Source of the DNA: Euborellia annulipes | Taxonomy: Eukaryota > Arthropoda > Insecta > Dermaptera > Anisolabididae | Assembly: GCA_023213315.1 (NCBI GenBank) | Contig: JAKCPI010007897.1 | Span: forward strand, 124,001-188,000 | DNA length: 64,000 nucleotides | Reading direction: 5' to 3' | Shown here: in pieces, positions 20,950 through 31,469 of the stretch | Position numbering within the stretch: the stretch's first letter is position 1 | How the letters are laid out: each line of letters begins with the position of its first letter | Notes under the pieces: model-generated | Told to the model about the DNA's origin: nothing | Database searches by the model: none | Seen by the model: the letters and a program-made list of their open reading frames with translations, nothing else | Position numbers and translations under genes: made by a program

Positions 20950-22140
20950 GTCATCAATTTTAATATTAAATCATTATATATAGCTAATATACTAACCGAC
21001 ACAAATGATAATTAGAAAATTAATGCTATTGATAGTGCCAACTGTCCAATTACCTTTTGAACGATTAGTATATTTATAATAAAATGATAAATGGTGAAAT
21101 GAGACAACTGAGTGTGTAGAAAAATACTTTTATTTAATCTTTTGGCTGTTGTCTCATTTCACCATTCATCACTTAACACAATAGAAAAAAAATGGAGTAT
21201 TACATCAAGCACATTTATAATAAAAAAATGTTTAATAAAAAAAATAATAATTTTTGGGGAAAAAAAATATAAAACATCATTCTACCTCTAAACATTAAAG
21301 AGAATTTTTAAGAAAATATAGATTGATTTAGACGTTGCTACACTGCCTTGTCAACTAACCTAACAATTTAACACTAATTTTGTCGTGATCATCATTCGAA
21401 ACGTCGATAAAATATAGCTATTTTTCCCCCTGGCTACCCATATATCACATCATCATAAATGTCTTGGTTTTTATTCGAATCCATTATTTCTAAACTATCC
21501 CACTAGAGTCATATCATCTGTTTCAACCAAAAGTAACACTAGACTAGCGATAAACATTGTGTTATTTTGTCATTAAAGACGATTTATGCAATTTTAACAA
21601 TATGTAAAATATGTTTTGAAGTATACGTTTATTATTATTATTGCATTTTGTACTCGCTTCGGCGGTACATATACTAAAATTGGAACGATATTATTGCATT
21701 TATTGGTTCCAATAAGGAACAAATAAGTTAATTACTTTTTCTAAATTTCAGTGGCGGAAGAATGAGATCAAAGGGAAATGGCTGGCTGTTGTTTGGGAAT
21801 AAAGGCTATAAGAATACTTTGCCTTTTTTTTTAAACTACTAATATTTAAAAAATGTTTTTTTTTGGCGAACTAATACCGCGTTCCCTTATAACTTGGGCT
21901 TTAGCAAGGGTAGAAGTCTCGCTTTTGTTGTAAGAGGGATCCTCGCTTTTCAAATTATATTGACTGCCAATTAAAGGACAAAGACCTGAAAAAAGTCTCC
22001 CTGAGTCAATAGCCTATATTGTTTTAATTAATTCGTAAGATACTTTTTTTTAAGAAAACAAAGGGTATTTATTGTGTCAAAGAAAGACCAACTTAATTAA
22101 GTAAATAAGTAATTTATTAAGGATATAATAGAGTTGAGAC
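20950..22140. other. AT-rich DNA, mostly unassigned
   Basis: Besides the hairpin at 21085, a lone TTCGAAACGTCG at about 21396-21407 recalls the hammerhead 3' core but has no partner. A GC-richer patch at 21880-21950 is unassigned. Confidence 0.35.
21085..21170. repeat. Hairpin related to hammerhead foldbacks
   Basis: ATGGTGAAATGAGACAACTG faces GTTGTCTCATTTCACCAT across about 37 bases. The GAGACAACTGA word is also the stem I side of the hammerhead at 49608-49672, suggesting a common family, but no core is present here. Confidence 0.6.
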
Positions 22141-22256
22141 TGACCTGAGCGTGGGCTGCTGATAGCAGGCGAAATGAGGGGGACAGGCTAGGGCACGCGG
22201 TGACGTCGTGGTCCTTTTGGATGGGGGTCACTTAAGCTTATTGCTTGTGATATGGC

Positions 22257-22468
22257 CTAAGCCGGGATTGAAACACAAATAGGTTGGCAGTCCTGTGGGA
22301 TGGAAACGCACCCGCCAGGGTCAGTGCCGGGCCATATTACACACTTTAACACGAATCGTTCTTCGGTGGTGGGATCGTCGACGGCGACTTTGACAGTCAC
22401 ACCCGAGACGAACCACGGAATGGTGACTTGTTCGGCTTCATCACGACGACGTCGGACGTGACGCCTTC
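22257..22468 (-). CDS. Candidate internal/terminal exon, product not recognised
   Basis: On the minus strand a pyrimidine-rich TTTGTTTCCAG acceptor is followed at 22468 by about 70 codons without a stop, ending in TAG near 22257. G+C is clearly higher than in the flanks and third positions favour G/C (GTC, GCC, GAC, ACC, TTC), which is the main reason to believe it. The predicted segment starts RRHVRRRRDEAEQVTIPWFV, then contains a VKVAVDDPTTEE stretch and four cysteines near the end. I do not recognise a family. The real exon may end at a donor such as GG|GTGCGT or lie inside a longer transcribed region: CAG|GTCAGT occurs downstream at about 22146. It could also be a conserved non-coding island. 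Confidence 0.35.
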
Positions 22469-22479
22469 CTGGAAACAAA

Positions 22480-23535
22480 TATATAAATACATTTAGTGTG
22501 ACATTAAATATACTATTGTCTTTTAATTTGAAAAGTTTAAAACAAAACCATCATCCTCACTCTCTTGCAACCACCACCATCAACCACCCTCTGCTTCTCT
22601 TTCGCCACAGTTTGCGAACACCCTCACACCCCAGCCCTCTCACTCACCCCTTGCCTTTCTCGTTGCAAACAACTTTACCAAAGTTATTTTACCATATAGC
22701 TTAGCTTTCATAAATAGATAAATTTAATGACATCTAATTTAGCACCAATTCAGAATTTTGTCTTTAATTGAAAAAGTTTCCAAACATATCCGCTTGGAGT
22801 AAAGGGGAATGAGAAAGAGGGAGAGAGAATGAGAGAAAAAGTTTGTTGCAAAACAAATTTTGATTGGAGAAATATAGACTCTAAAGTGACATTTTTGTGA
22901 TACAAACTAGATTGCATCTTAGTTTAGTTGTAGATAGTAAGTGAGGGTAGTTGTAGTCGATAAAGGCGATTTATCGAATCTAAACTTTGGAAACTAGTTC
23001 CGGTAAAGTTTGAAACATGGGGATGTTAGTAGCAAGAAATCAATCCCCTCTCCTCTAGATGTTGTGGTGTACATTCGTCCATACATGTTAAACTTCTCTC
23101 TGTATCAAGGATTATTGTTAAAACTTCGAACCGGATTCAATAGAGGTGATTCATCAAATATCAAACTTGGAGTTAAGTTTGAAACTTGATGAAAGTAATG
23201 GAGAAAAGAGAGAGGGAAGGGACTGCCAAGAGTAGGGAAAATCCAATCAACTTTTAAAGATAGTTTATATTAGAATCGAATTAGAAACAAACTTTGGTTA
23301 AACATAAATAAAACTAAAAAGAAATTAAATAAAAGAAACAAATAATAAAATAAAAAAAGACACTAAAGTAAAAATATATTTAACTCTTTATTTGGAATTT
23401 TAATTACTTTTAAACTTTTAAATAAATATTAGAGAAGCTATATACTTTAATAAATTTTCATATAAGAAATTATATTTATATAGGCTTAATATATAAAATA
23501 TATTACCATCGCGTATATATGCCGGGAAGAAAATT
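22480..23535. other. Unique sequence with GAGA and AAACTTT words
   Basis: At 22540-22680 a C-rich, purine-poor stretch (CCACCACCATCAACCACCCT); at 22800-22850 a GAGAGAGAATGAGAG stretch; at 22980-23200 repeated words such as TAAACTTTGGAAACTAG and AAGTTTGAAACTTGATG. No open frame of note. Possible regulatory DNA, not demonstrated. Confidence 0.35.
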
Positions 23536-23536
23536 C

Positions 23537-23873
23537 ATTCAAATAAATATTTATTAAATAAAATAACCGACAAAAGTTAGGGTGTCACCGGGAGTTGAAC
23601 AATGGATTCACCAATTTGTACTCGGTGTGCCCTAAACACTGGACCACAGTATGGCATTCGGTTGAATTCAAATAACCGAATTGAACTACCAGGATGAAAT
23701 TTTATATTCAAGTTAGACACCCTATGAGGGTAAAAATAAGTTTTTAAACAAAATCAGCCAAAAAGTACTAGTACTTAACTGATGTAGATATGGTGGCTAT
23801 GTGGTTCAACTCCCGGAGGCATCCTAACTTTTGTAGGTTATTTGAATTAATAAATATTGAATTGTATGACTAT
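23537..23873. repeat. Inverted tRNA-like repeat enclosing a family A fragment
   Basis: Arms: AATAACCGACAAAAGTTAGG with GGGAGTTGAAC at left, GTTCAACTCCCGGAGGCATC with CTAACTTTTGTAGGTTATTT at right. The left arm continues as a reversed tRNA-like head (about 23588-23660). The centre (about 23690-23787) is a family A piece including AAAAGTACTAGTACTTAACT. Similar in design to 33770-34001. Confidence 0.75.
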
Positions 23874-23874
23874 T

Positions 23875-25270
23875 CACATATTTATTCTTTCCTTGAGGTC
23901 TTAAACATAGATATAGAAAAAAATAAGCCCCCAAATCTTAAGAAATAAAATAAGAATAATAATTTACTCAATATAAACTCACTCTTTAATCCTATATCAA
24001 CACTATATATACTTGATTGAGATATCATTTATGGTTTTTTGCTCAGATCAACTTTATTTTTTTTTCTGTGTTGTTTATTATATATAGGCCTAAAACATGT
24101 ATTTTTTTTTTTATTGATAATATATAGAAATGGCAAATTGTAATCTGATCATTTCCGATAATATAGAAGAAACAAAACATTTTTTTTTTTTATATGTTTC
24201 AAACGAATCAATAAATAAAAAAATCCATATTGGAAATCTAAAAGATTGCCCGAAGGGAAAAAAGCCATTCACCCTCTTAACTTGTGTAGCTTCAAACTCT
24301 TAAATTGGATTGTTTTTTTTTTTTTTAAGGAAAAAAGTATATTTTATTCGCTGACCGAAGCAACAAAATCAAATAAAAAGTCAACTGTTAGTGGTAGTAA
24401 TCTTTGAATGAATATATTATATATATATATATACATAGCAGGGGAGGAGGAACACGAGAACGTTTAAAGGGGCTCGTAAAACGAGCGTGTGAGAGTTTAG
24501 TCATTACGACTCTGAACAGGAAGTGGTGGAAAAGGACCTAGTCATCGCCCTCGTCTCTTAATCAGTGAGGATCAAGAGATTTATCGAAACAACAAACATT
24601 TTATCCGGTAATAAATTAATCAACCATTGATATATTCAGAACGGGTAAGAGAAGCAAAAATCCCTCCTATACAAGAATATTAAGTACTTTAGGTGTATAT
24701 AGATGATTAATGCCCAAATCTTGTAGCTACCGATGCTAATGGGAAGAAATTAAAATGCATCATAAATGAAAAAAAAAAAGTTCGAATTACACTTTGGCTA
24801 ATTCTGTAAAAATGCGGTTAGTAAATAAACATACAAGTAAATACACAATATAAACCAAGAAGCGGCAAAAATGGGGAGACCAAAAAAAAAAAAAAAAAAA
24901 AACTCGCGAATCAACTTCGATCCAATGAAAATAAACAAGCCCTAATTTCCTTTTTGTATAAACATCACGCGACAATTAGGCAATCGGTTTGGGGGAAAAT
25001 CGAGGGAGAGAAAAAAAAATAAACGAAAAAATCATCGAAGTGAGGAGAAGTATACTGGTCAGAGAGATGTTCGAGTCAGTGCCCCCTCTCTTTTAGTTGT
25101 TGAAATTGCCACACGGCCTTGGGATGGCGTTAATATCAGTGAGACAAGGGCGAGGCGACGCACTCATACATGGTCACATCTCTACTATATATATATATAT
25201 TAAATATATATATTCATTTATACAAAGCCACCCTTTAGGGGAATCAATACTAGATCTAGTCTAGTCAAAA
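23875..25270. other. AT-rich DNA with GC-richer islands
   Basis: Islands at about 24435-24600 (GAACAGGAAGTGGTGG, an ETS-site-like word) and 25040-25160. The latter has a good acceptor-like CCCCTCTCTTTTAG at about 25082-25095, followed by an open stretch. No gene can be assembled. Confidence 0.3.
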
Positions 25271-25274
25271 TTAG

Positions 25275-25382
25275 GGGAGCCGGGTGTCAAATGGTGGGGA
25301 ATCAATAGGCAACACCTGTCAAAAGAAAGGACATATGACCAAAAGCAAAGAGGATGTTTGTGACCAGATGGTGACCGACCAG
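25275..25382 (+). CDS. Candidate exon with strong splice donor
   Basis: An AATTAG acceptor-like end is followed by 108 stop-free bases (36 codons) and a consensus donor CAG|GTGAGT at 25383. An in-frame ATG at 25335 would give the first residues MTKSKEDVCDQMVTDQ, so it could also be a first coding exon. A TAG immediately upstream (25272-25274) limits the frame. Codon use is not strongly biased and the peptide matches no family I know. The donor is the best evidence. Confidence 0.3.
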
Positions 25383-25574
25383 GTGAGTGCCGTCTCCTTC
25401 CTCCCCCTTCGGCAAAAATTAATGCACGTTTGAAAATTTCAACGTTCTATTTCCTTGAATTCACCTTGATTGTAGTAGTCAAATGTTTTTGACATTTTTT
25501 GACCAACTGAAAAATTATCGTATTAAAAATTAACTTAAATTATTTGATTTTGTTTCTTTAGCTAATTATTTATT

Positions 25575-26025
25575 TACTAGCCGCGCCGCCCCCTGGACCC
25601 TCTCCAGCTGGCTCGGCGGATTCTCTCCTTTTCTTCTTAATTATGAAAAGAAAATTATTATTATTCCATTCCAATTCAGTCCCTGCTTGAGAATTTGTTT
25701 CATGGAATACACAAATGCAAAGAATACATAAATATTTCTCAATACATTTCCTATGGGAGAAATCTTTTAAGAGTTAATAACTCAAAAAATTATAGGAATT
25801 TCGGGATGAAAATAATTTTCCTGTAATCCCGAGAAGGTCCTCTTTATGCAAATAAAATTTCATTCCAAAAATCCAACGGGAAGTTTCCTAAATAGAGAGT
25901 GACAGACAGACAGACAGACAGATGGCTACGGTCAGAGGCTCAACGTTTGAGGTGACTTTGTGCACGAAAGCACCTCGGGTAAATAAATGGGGATCCTGAT
26001 AGGAATTTCAAATAATAATAATACA
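25575..26025 (+). mobile_element. Repeat family E, long copy
   Basis: GC-rich head ACTAGCCGCGCCGCCCCCTG, then AGCTGGCTCGGCGGATTC, TTCTTCTTAATTATGAAAAG, CCTATGGGAGAAATC, ATTATAGGAATTTCGGGATG, CCAACGGGAAGTTTCC, a GACA tract at about 25904-25921, a small GTGCACGAAAGCAC hairpin and an AATAATAATAAT end. It has the same order as 31470-31953 reversed. No coding capacity. Confidence 0.75.
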
Positions 26026-26029
26026 TTGA

Positions 26030-27230
26030 ATATTTGACGATGCTGGACCGGTGAGATAATCTTGTTTAATTGTAAGATGTTCCTTTTCTCAGTCAGTTAT
26101 AAAAATAATAATACATATTAATATTAAAAAGGCTGCTGTCTAGAAAGTGATTCTAAAAGGATCGTGAAAATAAGATTCTTAATCAATTTGACTCTCACTT
26201 AAAATAATCCATAAACTTATTATTTTTATAAATTTATTTGTATCACTTAATGATAAATATGAAATATTACTAAATTTAAACAAAAAATCAATTAACAGCT
26301 TAGTGTAGAAAAATAAGCTTTTTTATATCCCAACAAAATAAAACGAGGTTTATTTTTATTTACCTTGAATTGAATTCATTGAAGGCATTTCATAGGATGT
26401 CACATTATTTCAAAACACAATTTCCAAATGAAAATTAACGATTTAAACACTTTTGATGATAAATTTGATATTTAAATAATAAATAACACAAGAGAGAGAT
26501 GTGAACACACAAGATGACATTTGAGAAGAAAAGGAGTAGACAGAGAGTGAGAGCTTGGCACAGAGGGCGCTCCCAACAGTCACAAAAGAGGACTACGCTA
26601 ATCAAAACAAATCATAAATTCAAATTTAAAGAAATCAAATGCTAATTTTAAAAAGCTTAAAATTTATTTATTTATTTTTTTATTAATCAAAACAAATTTA
26701 ATGTTATTTAATTTTACCATTATTTACCATTCAATCAGGAGCAATTTAATATATTTTATTATTAAAAGGAATATATAAAAAAAAAAAATGCCTATGGAAG
26801 ATAGAGGTGAAAGATAATAATAATAAAAAAAATTCTTAACTTTTTCATTAACAAAATTTGTCTAATTTTGAAAAACCCATATTGTTAAATCCAAAAAGTA
26901 AAAATGGCATATTATACATTATGTTTGTAATGTGTAATATACATTAACAGACATATTATCTTGATAGGAATAAAAGAAAGTTTCTTTTCTATATAAGTAG
27001 GTCAAAAGATGATTCAATATTCATTCAGCGAAGGACTTTTTTTTCTTTAAAGAGACAGCTTTAAACGAAGATTTGATCTATTTGATTTCATTTTATCAAA
27101 GGATTTATAAATATGGAAAAAGTGATATTAAAAAAAACTTTATTTAATTATTAATATTATTTATATTTAAAAGAAAATTCAATAAATGATGTAAAGTGGC
27201 TGTAGAATTTAAAATGCATTGAGGAGAAGC
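26030..27230. other. AT-rich DNA, no gene seen
   Basis: GAGAGTGAGAGC and CTTGGCACAGAGGGCGC at about 26535-26572 form a small unique island. The rest is AT-rich. Confidence 0.35.
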
Positions 27231-27263
27231 ACCAGCCAAGCGAAATTAAATAAAAAACTTTTG

Positions 27264-27316
27264 TTTAATCGATGACGTTTCGGTCGCTAATCATGACCTT
27301 CATCAGGGCGATTAAA
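27264..27316 (-). ncRNA. Hammerhead ribozyme, dimer type
   Basis: Minus strand: stem I TTTAATCG (27316-27309), CC, core CTGATGA (27306-27300), stem II GGTC/GACC around a loop, GAAA (27281-27278), CGTC (27277-27274), AT, then CGATTAAA (27271-27264). Stem I has 8 perfect pairs, but the two positions next to the cleavage site (CC/AT) do not pair. Stem III is just ACGT, which cannot close a loop in one molecule. Hammerheads with such tiny stem III are known from Penelope-like elements and newt satellite and act as dimers. Cleavage predicted after GTC. Confidence 0.65.
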
Positions 27317-27390
27317 TGTTAAATTACATATTTTTAATTACCATTGTAAATTATACAATATGTTGATAATAATTTAAAGAATCGTATGAA

Positions 27391-27462
27391 TTACAGTGAG
27401 TGATCTGCTCGCTTGGGATAATTAATATAAGAAACTCTAAGCAAACAGGTCACTCACTGTAA
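27391..27462. mobile_element. 72-base Tc1/mariner-like mini-MITE
   Basis: TTACAGTGAGTGATCTGCT and AGCAAACAGGTCACTCACTG (then TAA) are inverted ends with TA at both borders. TACAGTG ends with a TA duplication are typical of Tc1/mariner. The element is almost nothing but its ends. Confidence 0.55.
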
Positions 27463-27849
27463 TAAATTATTGTCTATATATTATATAATAGAAGGGGTCG
27501 GGTGCTAATCCCCAAATCTACGGTATAGTTCTGAGATATTTAAACTTTAAAAACAAACAAAACACCAATAGGTTTTTTTGCAACTGTCAGAGCACTCAAA
27601 TGGCTCTATCAGGCTGAGAAACAAATTGTACAACTAGTACAGATTGCACAATTGATGACGCTGAAAAGTCGGATTTGACATAATTGTGGATTAGCACTAT
27701 CTGCTGCCGACTTAAATTGACAATGGTAATTAAAAATAATATGTATTTTAACAATTAATGGTTTTAATGACGGTCGTAATTGGCGACCGAGACGTCGACG
27801 ATTAATAATTAAATAATAGTTTTTTATTTAATTTCCTTGGCTGCTGCGT

Positions 27850-28758
27850 TTTCTAAATCTATTTTTAAAATTTATAATATTTAATGAAAACAAATAATTT
27901 TACTGATGAGAAATCATCAAAAATAATTATTGTTTTACATTGTTTAACTATTGTTAATGGTCAAATTTTGGAGTTTAGGCTTTCACAGTTGTTATCATTA
28001 ATAAAATAATTTGTTATTCTGTTTACTGTGGGTTTCAGGCTCTCATTCTGTGTCATTTTTCAGGTACAATTCTTTTAGGATTAACTGAACTGTAATCTTG
28101 ACTGAATTGTAACAGGGGGATGTATGGCTGTAGAGTCGATGTTGAAAGAGATAATTAAAAAAAAAACCTCTGGCAAAAGAGCTTCAAATGCAAACACACA
28201 ACAATAGGTTAGCTTTCATGATAAATTTCTAACTGTTCTCTTTTAATGAAACTAATTGGAACTATTGATATATTATTTTGAATTAAAAAAAAAAGCTCTG
28301 GCAAAAGAGCTTCAAATGCTAACACAACAATACAAAAAATAAAAAAATACACAAAAATAAAAAAATTAAATGTCTTTTTAAGGCGATAATAGAGTCAGGG
28401 TACAACAAACCAGTAATCACTTTAGTTTTCTGATCTATTCCTAATTCAATAATAGAGAAAAAAAATTTCTAATTTAAAAAAAAAAAAAATATCAAATAGA
28501 GTTTATAATTAAAAAAACAATCTAATAGAAAAAGTTTTTTTTTTCATGAATATTCACAACGCAGAGGCTTCAAAACAAAAATATATTAAATATATATGAA
28601 TTGTATGTAGCTATATAAATGTATAACAACACGAATATGCATGATTCATGGTTCTCTTTGATGATTAATTAGCTTCTCAAACTTTTTCAATATTAGTTAT
28701 TTTTCGCCGCAGAAATTAAAAAAAAAAAATACATAAATAATTTTTTATTCCTTTAAAA
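27850..28758. repeat. Unassigned AT-rich region with a direct repeat
   Basis: AAAAAACCTCTGGCAAAAGA with GCTTCAAATGCAAACAC (about 28158-28203) recurs directly as AAAAAGCTCTGGCAAAAGAG with CTTCAAATGCTAACAC (about 28289-28327). The repeat contains a small CTCTGGCAAAAGAG hairpin. A decayed tandem or insertion duplication; no gene. Confidence 0.5.
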
Positions 28759-28759
28759 A

Positions 28760-29460
28760 AAAAAAAATCTGGTGTGACTGTCGCACAGCACACAACTTTC
28801 TCTTACCTTCGGTAATCGAAAGTTGTGTACTGTGCTTGTCACACCAGATTTTTTGTGTCGACATGTATTTAGTTCCCGGCAGTAGGGTACAATTGAATTC
28901 AAGATGTAAAATTTATAAGTATGGGAAAATATTTATATTTTGTTACCATGGCAACCATTTCTCCTATCTTTTCTATGGAGTGCAAGAGTAAAGTGGTCTT
29001 CAAACAATTTTGAGGGCAAAACGAGAATATACATTTGAAAGAGCATCTAAAAAATAATTGATTTTTGAATTTTAATCAAAATCGTTAGAGCGAATTTTGA
29101 GAAAATCGAAAAAAACTGAAAAAGTACATCAGTAAAGTACTAGTACTTTTTGGCCGATTTTGATTAAAAGCTTATTTTTCCGGTCCCGGGGGCTGCCTAA
29201 CTTATATATAAAATTTCAGCCTCCTAGCTCAATTCCTTCATGCTTAAAATTGAACACACACAGACACACAGACACACACACAGACACACACACAGACACA
29301 CACACAGACAGACAGACCATGTCGCGAAAACCACTTTTTGGATACAGGGGACCTCAAAACGTAAAGATCCATCAAAATCTCGACATCGAATTTTTGACAT
29401 GAATCCAATACTTTCTCTCTCTATATATTAACTATATATAGAGGTAAGAGAAAGTAAAAA
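28760..29460 (-). mobile_element. Family A element, full length (reference copy 7)
   Basis: The best-preserved copy: terminal hairpin 28761-28854, body with GTTACCATGGCAACCATTTC, AAGTACTAGTACTTTTTGGC, CACACAGACA microsatellite (about 29253-29315), GGGGACCTCAAAACG, GAATTTTTGACATGAATCCA, and the AT palindrome with GGTAAGAGAAAGTAAAAA at 29442-29460. The hairpin stem pairs ATCTGGTGTGAC with GTCACACCAGAT and GCACAGCACACAACTTTC with its complement; its loop repeats the terminal word ACTTTCTCTTACC. No open frame. Confidence 0.9.
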
Positions 29461-29824
29461 GCAAAAATTTTTTGATGAAATTCATTAGTTATTTTTTATA
29501 AGACAATACGAAATACTACTGTATAAAAAAAAAAAAAAAATGCTAGTTGTAGCGTAAAATCAATAACCTCGTTTGAATAATTTATTTCTCTCTGAACATT
29601 GTGAAATTTCAATGTGAAAAAAAAACTTTAATCGATTTTAAATTAAAAAGTTAAAAAAGAGGAATTTTATAGCTATATCAGAATAGTTTAATTAAAAGGG
29701 TATGTCTTCATCATGATAATAATGATGACGTTTCAATTAAAATGAGCTAAGTTAATTCGTTATTTTATCACTCAACATAATAAAATATTTAGATTGCCCG
29801 CCTTTTTCTTGAGTAGGGCTTTAA

Positions 29825-30268
29825 GGCCCATTCTACACGAGCGCTTTTGGTGTTTTAAACGCTTGGCGCTTGAAAGTTTTGCCTTTTCTACACGAGCGTT
29901 TGCTCGGCGCGTTTTAAACGCTTGAAAATTTTGCCTACATTGGCGCGTTTCAAACAAATTGCCTCACAGTCACGAACTAACTGGTATAGTACAACAAATA
30001 CACTGCAGACTGCGCTGGTAGATTATTTATTACGTCACAAAGACGTTAAAAAGATTTCAAAACGCCACGTGTAGAATGGCAAGCGTTTTGACGGCGCTAT
30101 TCGAACGCCTCCTCTGAAATTTAGAAACGATCGAAGGCCAGCAAACGAGTTCAAAACGCCAGTGTAGAAGCTCTCATTTAAACTCCTTAGTTCTGTTTGA
30201 CTCGCCGTTTTAAAGCGTTTAAAACGCGGCGTTAGAAACGCGTCAAAAGCCCTCATGTAGAATGGGCC
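29825..30268. mobile_element. PIF/Harbinger-like MITE, TAA target duplication
   Basis: Terminal repeats GGCCCATTCTACACGAGCGC and ...CTCATGTAGAATGGGCC bound 444 bases, with TAA at 29822-29824 and 30269-30271. A 3-bp TWA duplication fits PIF/Harbinger. Many subterminal copies of CGTTTTAAACGC, CAAAACGCCA and CTACACGAGCG are scattered inside in both orientations. Such clustering is typical of transposase-binding sites. G+C is higher than in the flanks. Non-autonomous. Confidence 0.8.
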
Positions 30269-30589
30269 TAAATGAGTTGTATGGTAAACTATTTAAAAAG
30301 AACAAAGTAGCAAAACTTAAATAACAAAAGAAACATCTACTATTACTTCATAGATAAACAAACACATATCTACAGGTCAGATAAACTTTAAATAAATATA
30401 CTTGTCTGGCGGTTTGACAACTTTCGACTTCAGCAGGTGGATGACAGACACCCATCGTTTTTTTTTTTTTTTTTTTTTTGTCAATGTATCTGTGAAATGT
30501 GTATTTCAAGTTAGAGGTAGAAAAGTTCTCATCGCGAATGAAAAAAAAAAAAAAAACCAAAAGATGAGGAGTATGAGGGGGTTAAAAAA

Positions 30590-31070
30590 GAGACGAGGTG
30601 GAATGGGATGGGGTTTGGGACGTTCGGGTTAACTTTTTGTTTCTTTCTTTCTCTTTGGGCAAAAGTTCGGCCGTTGCGAGACTCGAGTCCTTAACTTGCC
30701 GGCAAAGTTGGTCCAACTCAAACTTTTAGTTAGTTTTGGAAAAGTTTAAAACTTTCCGTAGACGGGGGCGTGTTGCGAAGGTGGGGCACACACAACTCCA
30801 AAGAGGGGGATGAGAGGGAAAAAGGAGAATGGGGTACAAAAGTTGCCAGGCCCCAAAAACCTAAAAGTTGAGCGCGAGATCTCGACACACAAGGATAACA
30901 CTATAACAGGTACAATGAGCCTATAAACTGGCAAAACTTTGCTAAATAACTAACTGCTCAAATAGCAAGGGGGAGCAGTTACTCTCTTCGTTGAGAGCCT
31001 CCCTCTCCCCCCCCCACTTCCTCAAGAGAGAGTTATTGCCATAACACACCGTCTCTTCTGTCCGGGACAA
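30590..31070. promoter_or_regulatory. Unique GC-richer island, possible regulatory DNA
   Basis: Non-repetitive sequence with repeated AAGTT-type words (GGCAAAAGTTCGGCC, GGCAAAGTTGGTCC, GAAAAGTTTAAAACTTTCC), a palindromic ACTCGAGTC and a GAGAGAGTTATTG patch. Frames here are not convincing. I infer cis-regulatory function only from composition and uniqueness. Confidence 0.3.
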
Positions 31071-31267
31071 TTTTCAAGTCGTAAATAGGGATGCGAACCC
31101 AAGAGTCTTGATTGTAATCAGCAAGACTATAAAATATATATTATTTATATTAGTTGAATCTTGTTTAGCATATCACCTTGTGATTTTAGTTTAAATTTAT
31201 CCAACTTTTTTTTGCCATAACCCAACAGCGAAATTATTAAAATTTCCTAGTTTTTAGATGCTATGAT

Positions 31268-31385
31268 TTTGTAGCCAATTCAAATAAAATAAATTTTTCT
31301 CGCTTGGGAAGGGAAGCGAACCCCGGACCCTGGGTTCGAGAAACTAATGTCTTCTCTCTGAGCCATGGATCACAGACAGGCATTA
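31268..31385 (-). mobile_element. tRNA-like SINE head, D2 type
   Basis: ATTCAAATAAAATAAATTTT then GGGAAGGGAAGCGAACCCCG (reversed B-box) and TCTCTGAGCCATGGATCACA (reversed A-box side). The core and tail side are lost. Confidence 0.55.
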
Positions 31386-31469
31386 ATTAAAAGTGTACAA
31401 TTAATTTTCATTCACTTTGATATAGGAAAATAAAAAACGATATATAGAATTAAATTAAATTAATAATAA

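Larger units (their letters stand above)
27232..27846. repeat. Foldback element with a hammerhead in each arm (family C)
   Basis: Left arm AGCCAAGCGAAATTAAATAA... and right arm ...TTATTTAATTTCCTTGGCTG are diverged inverted repeats of about 110-130 bases. The left arm holds a good hammerhead core on the minus strand. The right arm has the matching plus-strand stretch at about 27765-27799 with GACGGTC...GACCGAGACGTC, its core broken (GAGAC for GAAAC) but stem II still paired. The interior carries a 72-base mini-MITE. Confidence 0.75.

Noticed and set aside
21396..21407. Hammerhead ribozyme
   Set aside because: Only GAAACGTC is present; no CTGANGA and no stems nearby.
29160..29431. His/Thr-repeat peptides
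   Set aside because: They are the CACACAGA microsatellite of a family A element read as protein.
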